Shown piece by piece: positions 25,314 through 34,076 of a stretch of 64,000 nt of DNA. Source of the stretch: Enterobacter ludwigii (GTDB lineage Bacteria > Pseudomonadota > Gammaproteobacteria > Enterobacterales > Enterobacteriaceae). The translations under genes were made by a program, and so were the position numbers. The stretch's first letter is position 1. Every line of letters starts with the position of its first letter. The stretch covers positions 46,621 to 110,620 of the forward strand of contig CEFQ01000012.1 of NCBI GenBank assembly GCA_900068845.1. Direction: 5' to 3'. The notes below the pieces were generated by a model. That model was not told the DNA's origin, did not search any database, and saw only the letters and a program-made list of their open reading frames with translations.

Positions 25314-25838
25314 ATGAGCCAGCTGATAGAAGTCGCTAAACCCGAAGACGCCGAAGAGGTTTTTGCACTGCTGCAACGCGCCTATGCCGCGCTGGTGGCG
25401 TTGGATGTGCATTTCACCATTTCGCAGGGCAACGTTGAGCAGGTTCGCCGCGTAATCGAGCAGGAAACCGTGCTGGTGCTGCGCAAATGGAAACGCGCGG
25501 TGGCCACCGTCACGGTACGTTTTCCGTGGCAGCAGGATGAACACGCGCCGTCATCGCTGCCGTTCATTCACTGGTTCGCCGTCGATCCCGATTACAAAGG
25601 GCAGGGCTACGGCCGCGACATCATCAACTATGCCGAAGAAACCCTGCTGAAAGAGACGCTGAAAGCGCCGGGCGTCTATCTGGCCACCGCCATCAAGCAT
25701 CCGTGGCTGAGCGAGCTTTATCTGCGCCGTGGATATCAACCGTTCCATCACCGCACCAACCCATTAGGCGAAGCGCTGGTCTTTCTGAAAAAGGAATTCA
25801 ACCCGCCAGCCGATCAACCCATCGCCAAAATCGCCTGA
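25314..25838 (+). CDS. GNAT family N-acetyltransferase
   Basis: A 174-residue acetyltransferase of the GNAT fold. Beta-4 'FIHWFAVDPDYKGQGYGRDI' contains the acetyl-CoA pyrophosphate motif Q-G-Y-G, followed by 'GVYLATAIKHPWLSELYLRR' and 'GYQPFHHRTNPLGE'. ATG 25314 with AAGGGA upstream is chosen over much earlier codons. It sits between a binding-protein gene and the rest of its importer operon, behind a copied leader. It may acetylate the imported compound or a product, as acetyltransferases do in some cysteine-derivative uptake operons; this is inference from position only. Confidence 0.82.
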   Translation: MSQLIEVAKPEDAEEVFALLQRAYAALVALDVHFTISQGNVEQVRRVIEQETVLVLRKWKRAVATVTVRFPWQQDEHAPSSLPFIHWFAVDPDYKGQGYGRDIINYAEETLLKETLKAPGVYLATAIKHPWLSELYLRRGYQPFHHRTNPLGEALVFLKKEFNPPADQPIAKIA

Positions 25839-25874
25839 ACAACTAAAAAAGCACCTGCAACCCTCAAGGATCTT

Positions 25875-26177
25875 ATGAAAGCGAATGCAATTACTCTCGT
25901 GCTGGGTGTGACCTGCCTGCTGGGAAGCGCAGCGTTATTCGCTAACACCGAAAGCGACGGTATTGATATCGAAAACCACTATCGTCCGGTGAAAGCGGGC
26001 GGGCCGATTAACGACAGCCAGCTGCAGCAATATGCGCTGCCGCAACAGGCGCTGGCGATTCCGTTATATGAACCCGAAGACCAGATCGCCACCGCCAGCT
26101 ACGTGCACGGTGCCGGTTTCCGCAGTTTTAAACAGATGCCGGAGAACGCGTACGACATCTGGCTCAGCGACCACTAA
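25875..26177 (+). pseudogene. Vestigial 'mini' substrate-binding protein, internally deleted SBP paralogue
   Basis: A 100-residue frame with its own AAGGAT site and an intact signal peptide (MKANAITLVLGVTCLLGSAA, then LFA). The mature part equals two pieces of the end of the SBP at 23470: 'DGIDIENHYRPVKAGGPIND' (about 437-456 of the parent) joined to 'YALPQQALAIPLYEPEDQIA' and onwards to the C-terminus. Most of the binding fold, and about 30 residues between the pieces, are missing. It cannot form a normal binding domain. It is either a decaying remnant of a tandem duplication or a retained small periplasmic protein; the frame, signal and RBS have remained open. Confidence 0.75.
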
Positions 26178-26190
26178 TCAGGAGGCGAAA

Positions 26191-27183
26191 ATGAGTCTGG
26201 AAAGCATTGTCACCCGTCCGCCCCGCGCGCGTCGTCCATCGGTGTGGCGCAGCGATCTGACGCGCCGCATTGTCAGCCGTCTGCTGGGCGGTGTTCTGGT
26301 GCTGTGGGCGGCGGTGTCATTGGCGTTTCTCGGCGTGCATCTGGCTCCGGGCGACATCGTCAGCCTGCTGATCGGCGAGCAGCTGCGCACCCCGGCGATT
26401 GAGGCGGCCATTCGCGCCGAATGGGGGCTGAACGAGCCGCTGTGGTGGCAATATCTACACTACATGTGGCGCGTGCTGCACGGCGATTTTGGCCGTTCTT
26501 ACATGCTCAATACCGAAGTGAGTCATCTGCTGGCAACCCAGCTGTGGCCAACCATCAAACTGACGCTGGCGGCGTTGCTGGTCAGCATCCTGTTTGCGGT
26601 GGCGATTGCCGTTGGCACCGCGCATCGCCGCGTGGGCCGCCGCATCGCCAACGCGTTTGAACTGCTGCTCGCCTCCACGCCTTCGTTCTGGATGGGCATC
26701 GTGCTGCTGTTTATTTTTAGCTTTACGCTGCGCTGGTTCCCGGTGGCGGGCGATCGTTCGCTGTCGTCGCTGGTGCTGCCGGCGCTAGCGTTGGGGCTGG
26801 CGCAGGGCGCGGTCATCGCCCAGCTACTGCGCCGCGAGCTGGAGCGCGCGCTGGATGCCCCGTTCACCCTGACGCTGCGTGCGTGGGGTGTGGGGGAAAC
26901 CACCATTCGTTTGCGCCACGCGCTGCGCCATGCGGCGCTGCCAGCGGTAACGCTGACCGGTTGGCTGGTGGGTGGTTTGCTGAGTGGCGCGGTGATCACC
27001 GAGCAGGTGTTTGGCCGTCCGGGCCTCGGTAAATTAACGGTGGATGCGGTACTGGCGCAGGATCTGCCGGTGGTGTTGGCGGTGGCGATTCTGTCGGCGC
27101 TGATTTACGTGGTGATGAGCACCCTGGTAGACATCCTGTCGCTGTGGATCGATCCGCGTCTGCGTGGGGAGAGCAAATCATGA
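26191..27183 (+). CDS. ABC importer permease, DppB-like
   Basis: A 330-residue inner-membrane permease of the DppB/OppB type. It has an N-terminal helix ('LLGGVLVLWAAVSLAFLGVH'), 'LAPGDIVSLLIGEQ', about six membrane segments and the coupling motif 'TLRAWGVGETTIRLRHALRH', ending with 'LSGAVITEQVFGRPGLGKLT'. AGGAGG at 26182 sets ATG 26191. It is followed by a DppC-like partner overlapping by 4 bp. It forms half of the pore of a peptide-type importer together with the SBP at 23470. Confidence 0.9.
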   Translation: MSLESIVTRPPRARRPSVWRSDLTRRIVSRLLGGVLVLWAAVSLAFLGVHLAPGDIVSLLIGEQLRTPAIEAAIRAEWGLNEPLWWQYLHYMWRVLHGDFGRSYMLNTEVSHLLATQLWPTIKLTLAALLVSILFAVAIAVGTAHRRVGRRIANAFELLLASTPSFWMGIVLLFIFSFTLRWFPVAGDRSLSSLVLPALALGLAQGAVIAQLLRRELERALDAPFTLTLRAWGVGETTIRLRHALRHAALPAVTLTGWLVGGLLSGAVITEQVFGRPGLGKLTVDAVLAQDLPVVLAVAILSALIYVVMSTLVDILSLWIDPRLRGESKS

Positions 27184-28013
27184 TTGCTGCGCTGCAACGT
27201 CTGCCTGTTTCGCTGCCCGCTGCGGTGTGGGCAGCCATTGTGTTTCTTCTTGTGCTGGCCATCGCGGTGATCGCACCGCAGTGGCTGGCGCACAGCGATC
27301 CGCTGCTGGCCGATCCGGTCAATGCCCAATTGCCGCCGTCGGCGCAGCACTGGCTCGGCACCGATCAACTCGGACGCGATCTGTTAACGCGCGTGATTTA
27401 CGGCAGCCGCTATTCGCTGTTAATCAGCGTGGCGGCGATGGCGCTGGCCGTGGTGTTTGGCACGCTGCTCGGATTGGCGGCCGCGCTGGCGCGTGGCGTG
27501 ATTGATGAGCTGCTCAGCCGCGCGGTGGATGTGATTTCTGCCTTTCCCGATCTGCTGCTGGCGCTGATGCTCATCGCCTTCACCGGGCCCGGCACCAACA
27601 ACCTGATCATCGCGCTCGGCGTCGCTTCCATTCCACGTTTTGCGCGCGTGGTGCGCGCACAAACCTACAGCGTGATGACCTCCGGCTACGTCGAACAGGC
27701 GCGCACCTTTGGCCTGTCACGCTTCACGCTGATTACGCGCCACATTCTGCCGCACGCCATTGCACAGGTTCCGGCGCTGGCCACGCTCGGGCTTGGCACC
27801 GCGATTATCGGCACCGCCGGTTTGAGTTTCCTTGGCATGGGGCCGCAGCCGCCGACCGCCGAATGGGGCTTGATGCTGGCGGAAGGGCGCAACTACCTGC
27901 GCAACGCGTGGTGGATCGCCGTATGGCCGGGGGTGTTCATCACGCTGACGGTGATTGCAGTCAACACGCTGGGCCGCTACTGGCAGGCACGTTTTGAAGG
28001 ACGATCCGCATGA
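27180..28013 (+). CDS. ABC importer permease, DppC-like
   Basis: A 277-residue permease of the DppC/OppC type. A first membrane helix is followed by the periplasmic signature 'WLGTDQLGRDLLTRVIYGSR' and further helices, with the coupling loop 'VEQARTFGLSRFTLITRHIL' and 'GLSFLGMGPQPPTAEWGLML' near the end. ATG 27180 overlaps the preceding stop (ATGA), and its own stop overlaps the ATPase start the same way. It pairs with the DppB-like subunit. Confidence 0.9.
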   Translation: MIAALQRLPVSLPAAVWAAIVFLLVLAIAVIAPQWLAHSDPLLADPVNAQLPPSAQHWLGTDQLGRDLLTRVIYGSRYSLLISVAAMALAVVFGTLLGLAAALARGVIDELLSRAVDVISAFPDLLLALMLIAFTGPGTNNLIIALGVASIPRFARVVRAQTYSVMTSGYVEQARTFGLSRFTLITRHILPHAIAQVPALATLGLGTAIIGTAGLSFLGMGPQPPTAEWGLMLAEGRNYLRNAWWIAVWPGVFITLTVIAVNTLGRYWQARFEGRSA

Positions 28014-29617
28014 GTCAGCCATTTATTGATATCCACAATCTCTCAATCCGTTTCGGGCCGCAGCAGGTGGTGAAAAACCTTAGCCTACAGGTGGCGGCGG
28101 GAGAATCGGTGGCGCTGGTCGGGGAATCCGGTTCAGGTAAAACCCTGACCGCGCGCAGTCTGCTTGGGCTGCTGCCGGAAGGGGCCATCCTCACCGCTGA
28201 CCGCTTCACCATTGACGGTCGTGATATGCGCCATGCCAGCCGCAACGACTGGCGCGCACTGCGCGGTCGCCGCATTGGCTATGTGTTGCAGGATGCGCTG
28301 GTGTCGCTCGATCCGCTGCGCCGCATCGGCCAGCAGCTCAGCGATGCCCTAAGCGCCGCCGGGCATCGCGGCAATCTGCAGGATAAAAGTATTGAGCTGC
28401 TGAAGGCCGCAGGCATTCATGATGCGGAAAGTCGGCTGGAGCGCTATCCGCATCAGCTCTCCGGCGGCCAGCGCCAGCGTGCGCTAATCGCTACCGCGCT
28501 GGCCGGCACGCCTACGCTGCTGATCGCCGATGAACCGACCACCGCACTGGATATGACGGTGCAGCGCCAGATTCTGCAACTGCTGGCGCAGCGCCGCCGC
28601 GATGGTCACGGCCTGCTGTTGATCAGCCACGATTTGGCGGTGGTGGCGGAGCTGGCCGATCGTGTACTGGTGATGCGCGATGGCGAAGTGGTGGAACAGG
28701 GCCACAGCGGCGCGCTGCTGCAACGTCCACAACACGCCTGGACGCAGCGCCTGCTGCGTGCAGTGCCGACGCCTGCCACGCGCGGTTTACGGCTCAGCGC
28801 CGCCGAACCGACGCCGCTGCCTCCTCGACCCACGCGCAGCAACGCGCCGCTGCTGGAAGGCATCGGTCTGCATAAAGCGTATGGCGATCGTCTGGTGCTG
28901 AATGACATCAACTTCACGCTGCACGCGGGTGAAACGCTCGGCGTGGTCGGCGAATCCGGCTCCGGCAAAACCTCGCTGGTGAAAGTGGTGATGGGCTTAA
29001 CCGAACCGGACAGCGGCACCCTGCTGCTGGAAGGTGAGCGCTGGGATCGCCTGCCCGAGAAAGCACGTCGCGCCCGGCGTGCGCGCCTGCAGCTGATCGC
29101 GCAGGACCCGTTCAGCTCCTTCGATCCACGTTACACGGTGGAAAAAATCATTGGCGAAAGCCTCGATAGCGCGGGAATTTACGGTGATGCGCGCCGTCAG
29201 CGCGTGCGCCAGTTGCTCGATGAAGTGCAGCTCGGCGACCGCTTCCTGCAGCGTTATCCGCAACAGCTTTCCGGCGGCCAGCGTCAGCGCGTGGCGATTG
29301 CGCGCGCCTTTGCCCCCAACCCGGCGCTGCTGGTGGCCGATGAGCCGGTGAGCGCGCTCGATGTCTCCGTGCAGGCGCAGGTGCTGGATCTGCTGGCTGA
29401 GATGCAGTCCGAGCACGGCACCGCGCTGCTGTTTATTTCGCACGATCTCGGCGTGATCCAGCATCTGGCGGATCGCGTGTTGGTGATGCAGAACGGACAA
29501 GTGGTGGAGAGCGGGGCGCTGCAGCAGGTGTTTGCCGCGCCGCAGCATCCGTGGACGCAGAAACTGTTACAGGCGCTGCCGGTGATTCCCGACTGGCAGC
29601 CCGCACACGCCTATTAA
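28010..29617 (+). CDS. Dual-domain ABC importer ATPase (fused DppD/DppF type)
   Basis: A 535-residue protein with two complete nucleotide-binding domains. In the first, Walker A GESGSGKT is at about 38-45, with 'LSGGQRQRALIATAL' and 'LLIADEPTTALDMTVQ'. In the second, from about residue 285, come 'GESGSGKTSLVKVVMG', 'LSGGQRQRVAIARAF' and 'LLVADEPVSALDVSVQ'. Both carry H-loops (ISHDL). It fuses the two ATPases that are separate in dipeptide importers and, with the permeases, completes the transporter. Start and stop are closely coupled to its neighbours (4-bp overlap upstream, 10 bp downstream). Confidence 0.92.
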   Translation: MSQPFIDIHNLSIRFGPQQVVKNLSLQVAAGESVALVGESGSGKTLTARSLLGLLPEGAILTADRFTIDGRDMRHASRNDWRALRGRRIGYVLQDALVSLDPLRRIGQQLSDALSAAGHRGNLQDKSIELLKAAGIHDAESRLERYPHQLSGGQRQRALIATALAGTPTLLIADEPTTALDMTVQRQILQLLAQRRRDGHGLLLISHDLAVVAELADRVLVMRDGEVVEQGHSGALLQRPQHAWTQRLLRAVPTPATRGLRLSAAEPTPLPPRPTRSNAPLLEGIGLHKAYGDRLVLNDINFTLHAGETLGVVGESGSGKTSLVKVVMGLTEPDSGTLLLEGERWDRLPEKARRARRARLQLIAQDPFSSFDPRYTVEKIIGESLDSAGIYGDARRQRVRQLLDEVQLGDRFLQRYPQQLSGGQRQRVAIARAFAPNPALLVADEPVSALDVSVQAQVLDLLAEMQSEHGTALLFISHDLGVIQHLADRVLVMQNGQVVESGALQQVFAAPQHPWTQKLLQALPVIPDWQPAHAY

Positions 29618-29627
29618 GGAGAGCAAC

Positions 29628-30968
29628 ATGAGTCAGACACAACGCCAGCTGCGACTGGGCGCGATTATTCAGGGCGTATCCGGCAACATGTCGGCATGGC
29701 GTCATCCCGATGCGATCGCGGATGCCAGCATTAATGTGGATTACGTGCTGGATCTGGCACGCAAAGCGGAGCAGGCAAAGATTGATTTTCTGTTTGTCGC
29801 CGACGGCTTGTACATCACACCGCAGTCGATTCCGCACTTCCTGAACCGCTTCGAACCGATCACCTTGCTGTCGGCGCTGTCGCTGGTGACCAAAAAAATC
29901 GGCCTGGTTGCCACGCTTTCAACCTCCTACAGCGAGCCGTTTACCGTGGCGCGCCAGTTTGCCAGCCTCGATCATCTGAGCGGCGGTCGCGTTGGCTGGA
30001 ACGTGGTGACTTCCCCGCTGGAAGGATCGGCAAAAAACTTCTCGCGCAGCAGCCATCCGGAACACGATGAACGTTATCGCGTGGCCAGCGAATATTTGCA
30101 GGTGGTGAAAGGGCTGTGGGATTCGTGGGAGGGCGATGCCTTTGTGCGTGACAAGAAGAGCGGGGAATTCTTTGCCGCTGACAAGTTGCACACGCTGAAT
30201 CATCAAGGCCACTACTTCTCGGTGCAGGGGCCGCTCAACGTGGGCCGCTCGCCGCAGGGGCGGCCGATTGTGTTCCAGGCGGGCGCGTCAGAAGCGGGTA
30301 AAGCCTTTGCTGCCGAAGCTGCGGATGCCATTTATACGCGCCAGGAAACGCTGGAGCAGGCGCGGGAATTCCGTGAAGACGTACGCCGCCGGCTGGTGGC
30401 GCGCGGTCGCGATGCCGATGAGATTCGCGTGTTCCAGGGCATCAGCGTGATTATCGGGGAAACGGAAGAGGACGCCGAGCGTCGCTATCAGCAAACCGCC
30501 GAGCTAGTGACCATCGATAAAGCGCTGGAGTATCTTGGCCGCTACTTCGAGCATCACGATTTCAGCCAATACGCGCTGGATGAGCCATTCCCGGAGATTG
30601 GCGAGCTGGGCGCGAACAGCTTCCGCAGCACCACCGATAAGATCAAACAGAACGCGCGCGAACGCGGTTTAACGCTGCGCCAGGCGGCGCTGGAAGAGGC
30701 CACGCCGCGTCCGAGCTTCCTGGGTACGGCGGAGCAGGTTGCGGAAGGGTTGGCAAACTGGTTCCTGCAAGGTGCGACCGACGGCTTTATCGTACGTGGC
30801 GGCACGCCAACGGCGTTTGATGATTTTGTGGCGCAGGTGATCCCGCTGTTGCAGGCACGGGGTATTTATCGCAAAGCGTATGAAGGCGAGACGCTGCGCG
30901 AGAACCTGGGGTTGGCCGAGCCAGAAAACCAGTTCGCGGTAAAGCGCAATAGTCAGCAGGTTGCGTAA
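29628..30968 (+). CDS. LLM class flavin-dependent monooxygenase (NtaA/SnaA/DszA family)
   Basis: A 446-residue luciferase-like monooxygenase with the same family blocks as the gene at 423: 'KIDFLFVADGLYITP', 'TSYSEPFTVARQFASLDHLS', 'GRVGWNVVTSPLEGSAKNFS', 'HQGHYFSVQGPLN' and 'PIVFQAGASEAGKAFAAEAA'. AAGGAG 9 bp upstream sets ATG 29628. It is the last gene of the peptide-type importer operon. It probably oxidises the imported compound, for example in sulfur or nitrogen scavenging, with FMNH2 from a reductase not encoded here. Repeat sequences follow the stop. Confidence 0.9.
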   Translation: MSQTQRQLRLGAIIQGVSGNMSAWRHPDAIADASINVDYVLDLARKAEQAKIDFLFVADGLYITPQSIPHFLNRFEPITLLSALSLVTKKIGLVATLSTSYSEPFTVARQFASLDHLSGGRVGWNVVTSPLEGSAKNFSRSSHPEHDERYRVASEYLQVVKGLWDSWEGDAFVRDKKSGEFFAADKLHTLNHQGHYFSVQGPLNVGRSPQGRPIVFQAGASEAGKAFAAEAADAIYTRQETLEQAREFREDVRRRLVARGRDADEIRVFQGISVIIGETEEDAERRYQQTAELVTIDKALEYLGRYFEHHDFSQYALDEPFPEIGELGANSFRSTTDKIKQNARERGLTLRQAALEEATPRPSFLGTAEQVAEGLANWFLQGATDGFIVRGGTPTAFDDFVAQVIPLLQARGIYRKAYEGETLRENLGLAEPENQFAVKRNSQQVA

Positions 30969-30978
30969 AGGTCAAAAG

Positions 30979-31043
30979 AGCGCGATGAATCGCGCCGCTA
31001 CGGATAGGTGCATTATTTTGTAGCGGCGCAATTTATTGCGCAT
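30979..31043. repeat. Two inverted copies of the TAGCGGCGC repeat between convergent genes
   Basis: GCGATGAATCGCGCCGCTAC and, 24 bp on, GTAGCGGCGCAATTTATTGC face each other. They lie between the monooxygenase (+) and the PhnD-like gene (-) and may terminate both. Confidence 0.7.
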
Positions 31044-31052
31044 CGCTGATGA

Positions 31053-31838
31053 TTACAACGCCGTTACGCCCAGCGCCGCGGCGCGATCCTTCAACTCCCG
31101 TACTTCGTCATAAAACGCGCGATCGGTGACGCTGAAGCCACTAATCAAACTCTCATCAAGCAAATCCTGATAACGTTTATCGCTGGTCAGCTCGCTTAAT
31201 GCGCTGCGCAATTTCTCAAGGGTTTCCGCATCAGTTTTGGCTGAAGTTATTAGCGGAAGCGCCGCACATAGCGGCGTTTCGCCGATGATCTCCAGCCCCG
31301 CCAGCTCGTGCGGGTAATTGCGGCGCAGCAGTGCCCAGGTGATGCAATCGATCGCCGCGATATCGGCATCGCCCTCTCGCAGCGCCGCCAGTGACTGACG
31401 ATGGCTGCCGCTAAAATGGGTTTCGCTGAAGAATTTTTCCGCCTGCGCCAGCGGCGCAATTACGTAGCGCAGCGAGTTGAAACCGGAGTGGGAATCGTTG
31501 CTGTTGCACACCGCACGCCGTCCGCGAAAATCGCTCAGCGTCAGGTTTTCATCTTCGCTGCGCGCCACTAACCAGCTGCGATAGCGCTGGCCGTCGCAGC
31601 CCTGGGCGCTTGAATGGAAGGTGCCGACCAGTTGCACATCGGCCAGCTGTTCCACCAGCGGATACCCGCAGGTTTGGCTCAGCAGCAGCTGGTCATCGCG
31701 CCAGTGCGGCAGTAAATCCTGCGGCCAGGTGACCTCAGCTTGCACGCCGCGTTGTTGCAGCAGCGTCGTTAGCGCTGAGGTCAGGCCGATCGTAGCCTGA
31801 TGATTGATGTCGTACATCGGTAACGAAATGATGGGCAT
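31053..31838 (-). CDS. PhnD-like phosphate/phosphonate-binding-type protein without signal peptide
   Basis: About 261 residues from ATG 31838 (other in-frame starts are at 31847 and 31871). The fold markers are those of the PhnD/'Phosphonate-bd' family: 'LLLSQTCGYPLVEQLADVQL', 'LTLSDFRGRRAVCNSNDSHS', 'GFNSLRYVIAPLA' and 'LAALREGDADIAAIDCITWA'. Members are normally periplasmic, but no hydrophobic leader is visible at any start, so it appears cytosolic. The start lies inside the end of the fatty acid desaturase gene (over 100 bp overlap), so both are cotranscribed. No permease or ATPase is adjacent. Function unknown. Confidence 0.72.
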   Translation of the reverse strand: MPIISLPMYDINHQATIGLTSALTTLLQQRGVQAEVTWPQDLLPHWRDDQLLLSQTCGYPLVEQLADVQLVGTFHSSAQGCDGQRYRSWLVARSEDENLTLSDFRGRRAVCNSNDSHSGFNSLRYVIAPLAQAEKFFSETHFSGSHRQSLAALREGDADIAAIDCITWALLRRNYPHELAGLEIIGETPLCAALPLITSAKTDAETLEKLRSALSELTSDKRYQDLLDESLISGFSVTDRAFYDEVRELKDRAAALGVTAL

Positions 31839-32802
31839 CCTGTGCATCCTTTTGCCTACCCGGATGGGCATTAACCTCGACCGATTTGCGCCAGAAGCGG
31901 GTTATCCACTCGCCATAACCGGCGACGCGAAAACCGTGATTACGTTGGTAGTAGCCATCGCGATACAGCAAATAGACTTTGCGTAATCCGTACCACGGCA
32001 AACCGGGCAGATCGTGATGTACAGAATGATAGTTGAGATTGAGGAACAGCAAGCGCCACGGCAAGGCGGCTTCGTTATTTACCGAGCGTGCCAGCGGTTC
32101 TTCTTCAGCGCGATGCTCGTAGAAGGATCGCACTTTGGTCAGCATCAGCGCCGGATAACTCACCGTCAGGACGAACCCTGGCGGCGAAAAGCCTTGCTGT
32201 GTCATCCAGTAAAACAGCCCGCTTAATAACGTGAGATGGGTGATCCACATCGCCATGGCCGGTTTATCGCGTTGGGTAAAAGCCTTCACCAGGATTTTGA
32301 GTGTGGCGGCCATATCCAGCAGCGGTCCCAGCACTAAGCGGCCAGGAAAGGTATTGCGCAGATGAATGATCTGCTGCTGCCACGGCTTCAGCTGCGCCCA
32401 GCGCTCGGGAGAAATATAGTACGTTTCGGGATCGTCATCGGGATCGGTCAAGGTGTGATTGCGATGGTGCGCCAGATGCGAGTCGCGATACAAACCATAC
32501 GGATACCACACCGCCAACGGCAGCGTGCCGAACAGCTGGTTGAGTCGGGGGAAGCGCGTCGGGTGACCGTGAATCAATTCGTGCTGCAACGACATATACC
32601 ATGTCGTAAAAAGGATCAGCAGTAACGTGCTCAACGTTACTCCCAGCGTTTGCCAGTAGACAATGCTGGCGAACCAGCCGCCATAGACCGCCGCCATTAA
32701 CAGCCACGTCGGCAATTCGCTGCGCCACAGCCAGCTACGCGCCAATTGATGCACCTGGTCGCGCTGTTGTGTACTGAGATAGGCGGATGTCCCTTTACGC
32801 AT
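31735..32802 (-). CDS. Membrane fatty acid desaturase family protein
   Basis: A protein of about 355 residues with the three histidine clusters of the membrane desaturase/hydroxylase family: 'HELIHGH' (about 74-80), 'HLAHHRNH' (about 109-116) and 'HSVHHD' near residue 275. They bind a di-iron centre. Membrane helices lie before the first box and between the second and third. ATG 32802 is chosen although its ribosome site is weak; a TTG at 32868 is an alternative. The last 40 residues are polar, low in hydrophobicity and overlap the next gene, so they may be a recent extension. Substrate could be an acyl lipid or a small hydrocarbon. Confidence 0.8.
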   Translation of the reverse strand: MRKGTSAYLSTQQRDQVHQLARSWLWRSELPTWLLMAAVYGGWFASIVYWQTLGVTLSTLLLILFTTWYMSLQHELIHGHPTRFPRLNQLFGTLPLAVWYPYGLYRDSHLAHHRNHTLTDPDDDPETYYISPERWAQLKPWQQQIIHLRNTFPGRLVLGPLLDMAATLKILVKAFTQRDKPAMAMWITHLTLLSGLFYWMTQQGFSPPGFVLTVSYPALMLTKVRSFYEHRAEEEPLARSVNNEAALPWRLLFLNLNYHSVHHDLPGLPWYGLRKVYLLYRDGYYQRNHGFRVAGYGEWITRFWRKSVEVNAHPGRQKDAQDAHHFVTDVRHQSSGYDRPDLSANDAAATTRRAS

Positions 32803-33006
32803 GGAGAAGCCGAACCTGTAAACAGTGATTAGGCCTCCGACGATGCGTGATCCCCGTGATGAACACAAAGAATCTCTTTTTCTTACTTATGCAAAAAAGT
32901 TGATGAAGCGCGCGAAATCTATTGGCTATCAGTCACCTCGTCTGTGGCGTAACCTTGCGGTATTGAAAACGTTTGGGCCTGCGCGGCTCACGAGGAGAAT
33001 TTCAGC

Positions 33007-34029
33007 ATGAAAAATATTGGCTTCTTATCCTTTGGTCACTGGACCCCATCATCGCAATCCGCCACCCGTTCGGCGCAGGACGTCCTGCTGCAATCGATTG
33101 ATTTAGCGGTCGCTGCCGAAGAGTTAGGTGCCGATGGCGCTTACTTCCGTGTGCACCATTTTGCACGTCAGTTGAGCTCGCCGTTCCCGCTGCTGGCGGC
33201 GGTGGGTGCGCGTACCAAAAAGATCGAAATTGGTACTGGCGTGATCGATATGCGTTACGAAAACCCGCTGTATATGGCGGAAGATGCCGGTGCGGCGGAT
33301 CTGATTTCTCATGGTCGTTTGCAACTGGGTCTGAGCCGCGGCTCGCCGGAGCAGGTTATTGAAGGCTATCGCTATTTTGGTTTTGATCCAAAGAACGGTG
33401 AGAGCGATGCCGATATGGGCCGTCGTCATACTGAGGAACTGCTGGAAGTGCTGCGCGGTGAAGGTTTTGCCAAGCCGAATCCACAGCCGATGTTCCCTAA
33501 TCCGCCGGGCTTGCTGCGTCTTGAGCCGTTCTCGGCGGGTTTGCGTGAGCGCATCTGGTGGGGTTCTGGTTCTAACGCGACATCCATCTGGGCAGCGCAG
33601 CAGGGCATGAACCTGCAAAGCTCCACCCTGAAAGATGATGAAACCGGCGAACCATTCCACGTGCAGCAGGCAAAACAGATTCGTGCTTATCGTCAGGCAT
33701 GGGAAGCGGCGGGCCATCAGCGTACGCCGCGTGTTTCGGTGAGCCGCAGCATCTTTGCGCTGACCAATGACACCGACCGCGCCTACTTTGGTCGCAGTGG
33801 ACAGGATCAGGATTCAGTTGGTTTCCTTGATGAGAAAACCCGCGCTATTTTTGGTCGCAGCTACGCAGCCGAGCCGGATCAGCTGGTCAAACAGCTGGCG
33901 CAAGATGAAGGGATTGCTGAAGCCGATACGCTGCTGCTGACCATTCCGAACCAATTAGGCGTGGATTATTGTGCGCATGTGATTGAAAGCATTCTGACCC
34001 ACGTGGCACCGGAGCTGGGCTGGCGTTGA
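33007..34029 (+). CDS. LLM class flavin-dependent oxidoreductase (bacterial luciferase-like)
   Basis: A 340-residue luciferase-like monooxygenase of a different subgroup from those at 423 and 29628: 'MKNIGFLSFGHWTPSSQSAT', 'LGADGAYFRVHHFARQLSSP', 'KKIEIGTGVIDMRYENPLYM' and 'GRLQLGLSRGSPEQVIEGYR'. A strong GAGGAG lies before ATG 33007. It is monocistronic and followed by a repeat that looks like a terminator. It would use FMNH2 and oxygen on an unknown organic substrate. It is divergent from the desaturase, and the two could share regulation. Confidence 0.88.
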   Translation: MKNIGFLSFGHWTPSSQSATRSAQDVLLQSIDLAVAAEELGADGAYFRVHHFARQLSSPFPLLAAVGARTKKIEIGTGVIDMRYENPLYMAEDAGAADLISHGRLQLGLSRGSPEQVIEGYRYFGFDPKNGESDADMGRRHTEELLEVLRGEGFAKPNPQPMFPNPPGLLRLEPFSAGLRERIWWGSGSNATSIWAAQQGMNLQSSTLKDDETGEPFHVQQAKQIRAYRQAWEAAGHQRTPRVSVSRSIFALTNDTDRAYFGRSGQDQDSVGFLDEKTRAIFGRSYAAEPDQLVKQLAQDEGIAEADTLLLTIPNQLGVDYCAHVIESILTHVAPELGWR

Positions 34030-34076
34030 GTTTCAAAGGGGCAGCCATGCGCACCTGATGTTTCTGCCAATTGTAG

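Noticed and set aside
33124..33717. 197-codon minus-strand frame inside the luciferase-like gene
   Set aside because: Antisense shadow of a clear LLM gene; sequence is rich in His, Arg and Gln as expected from complement codons.
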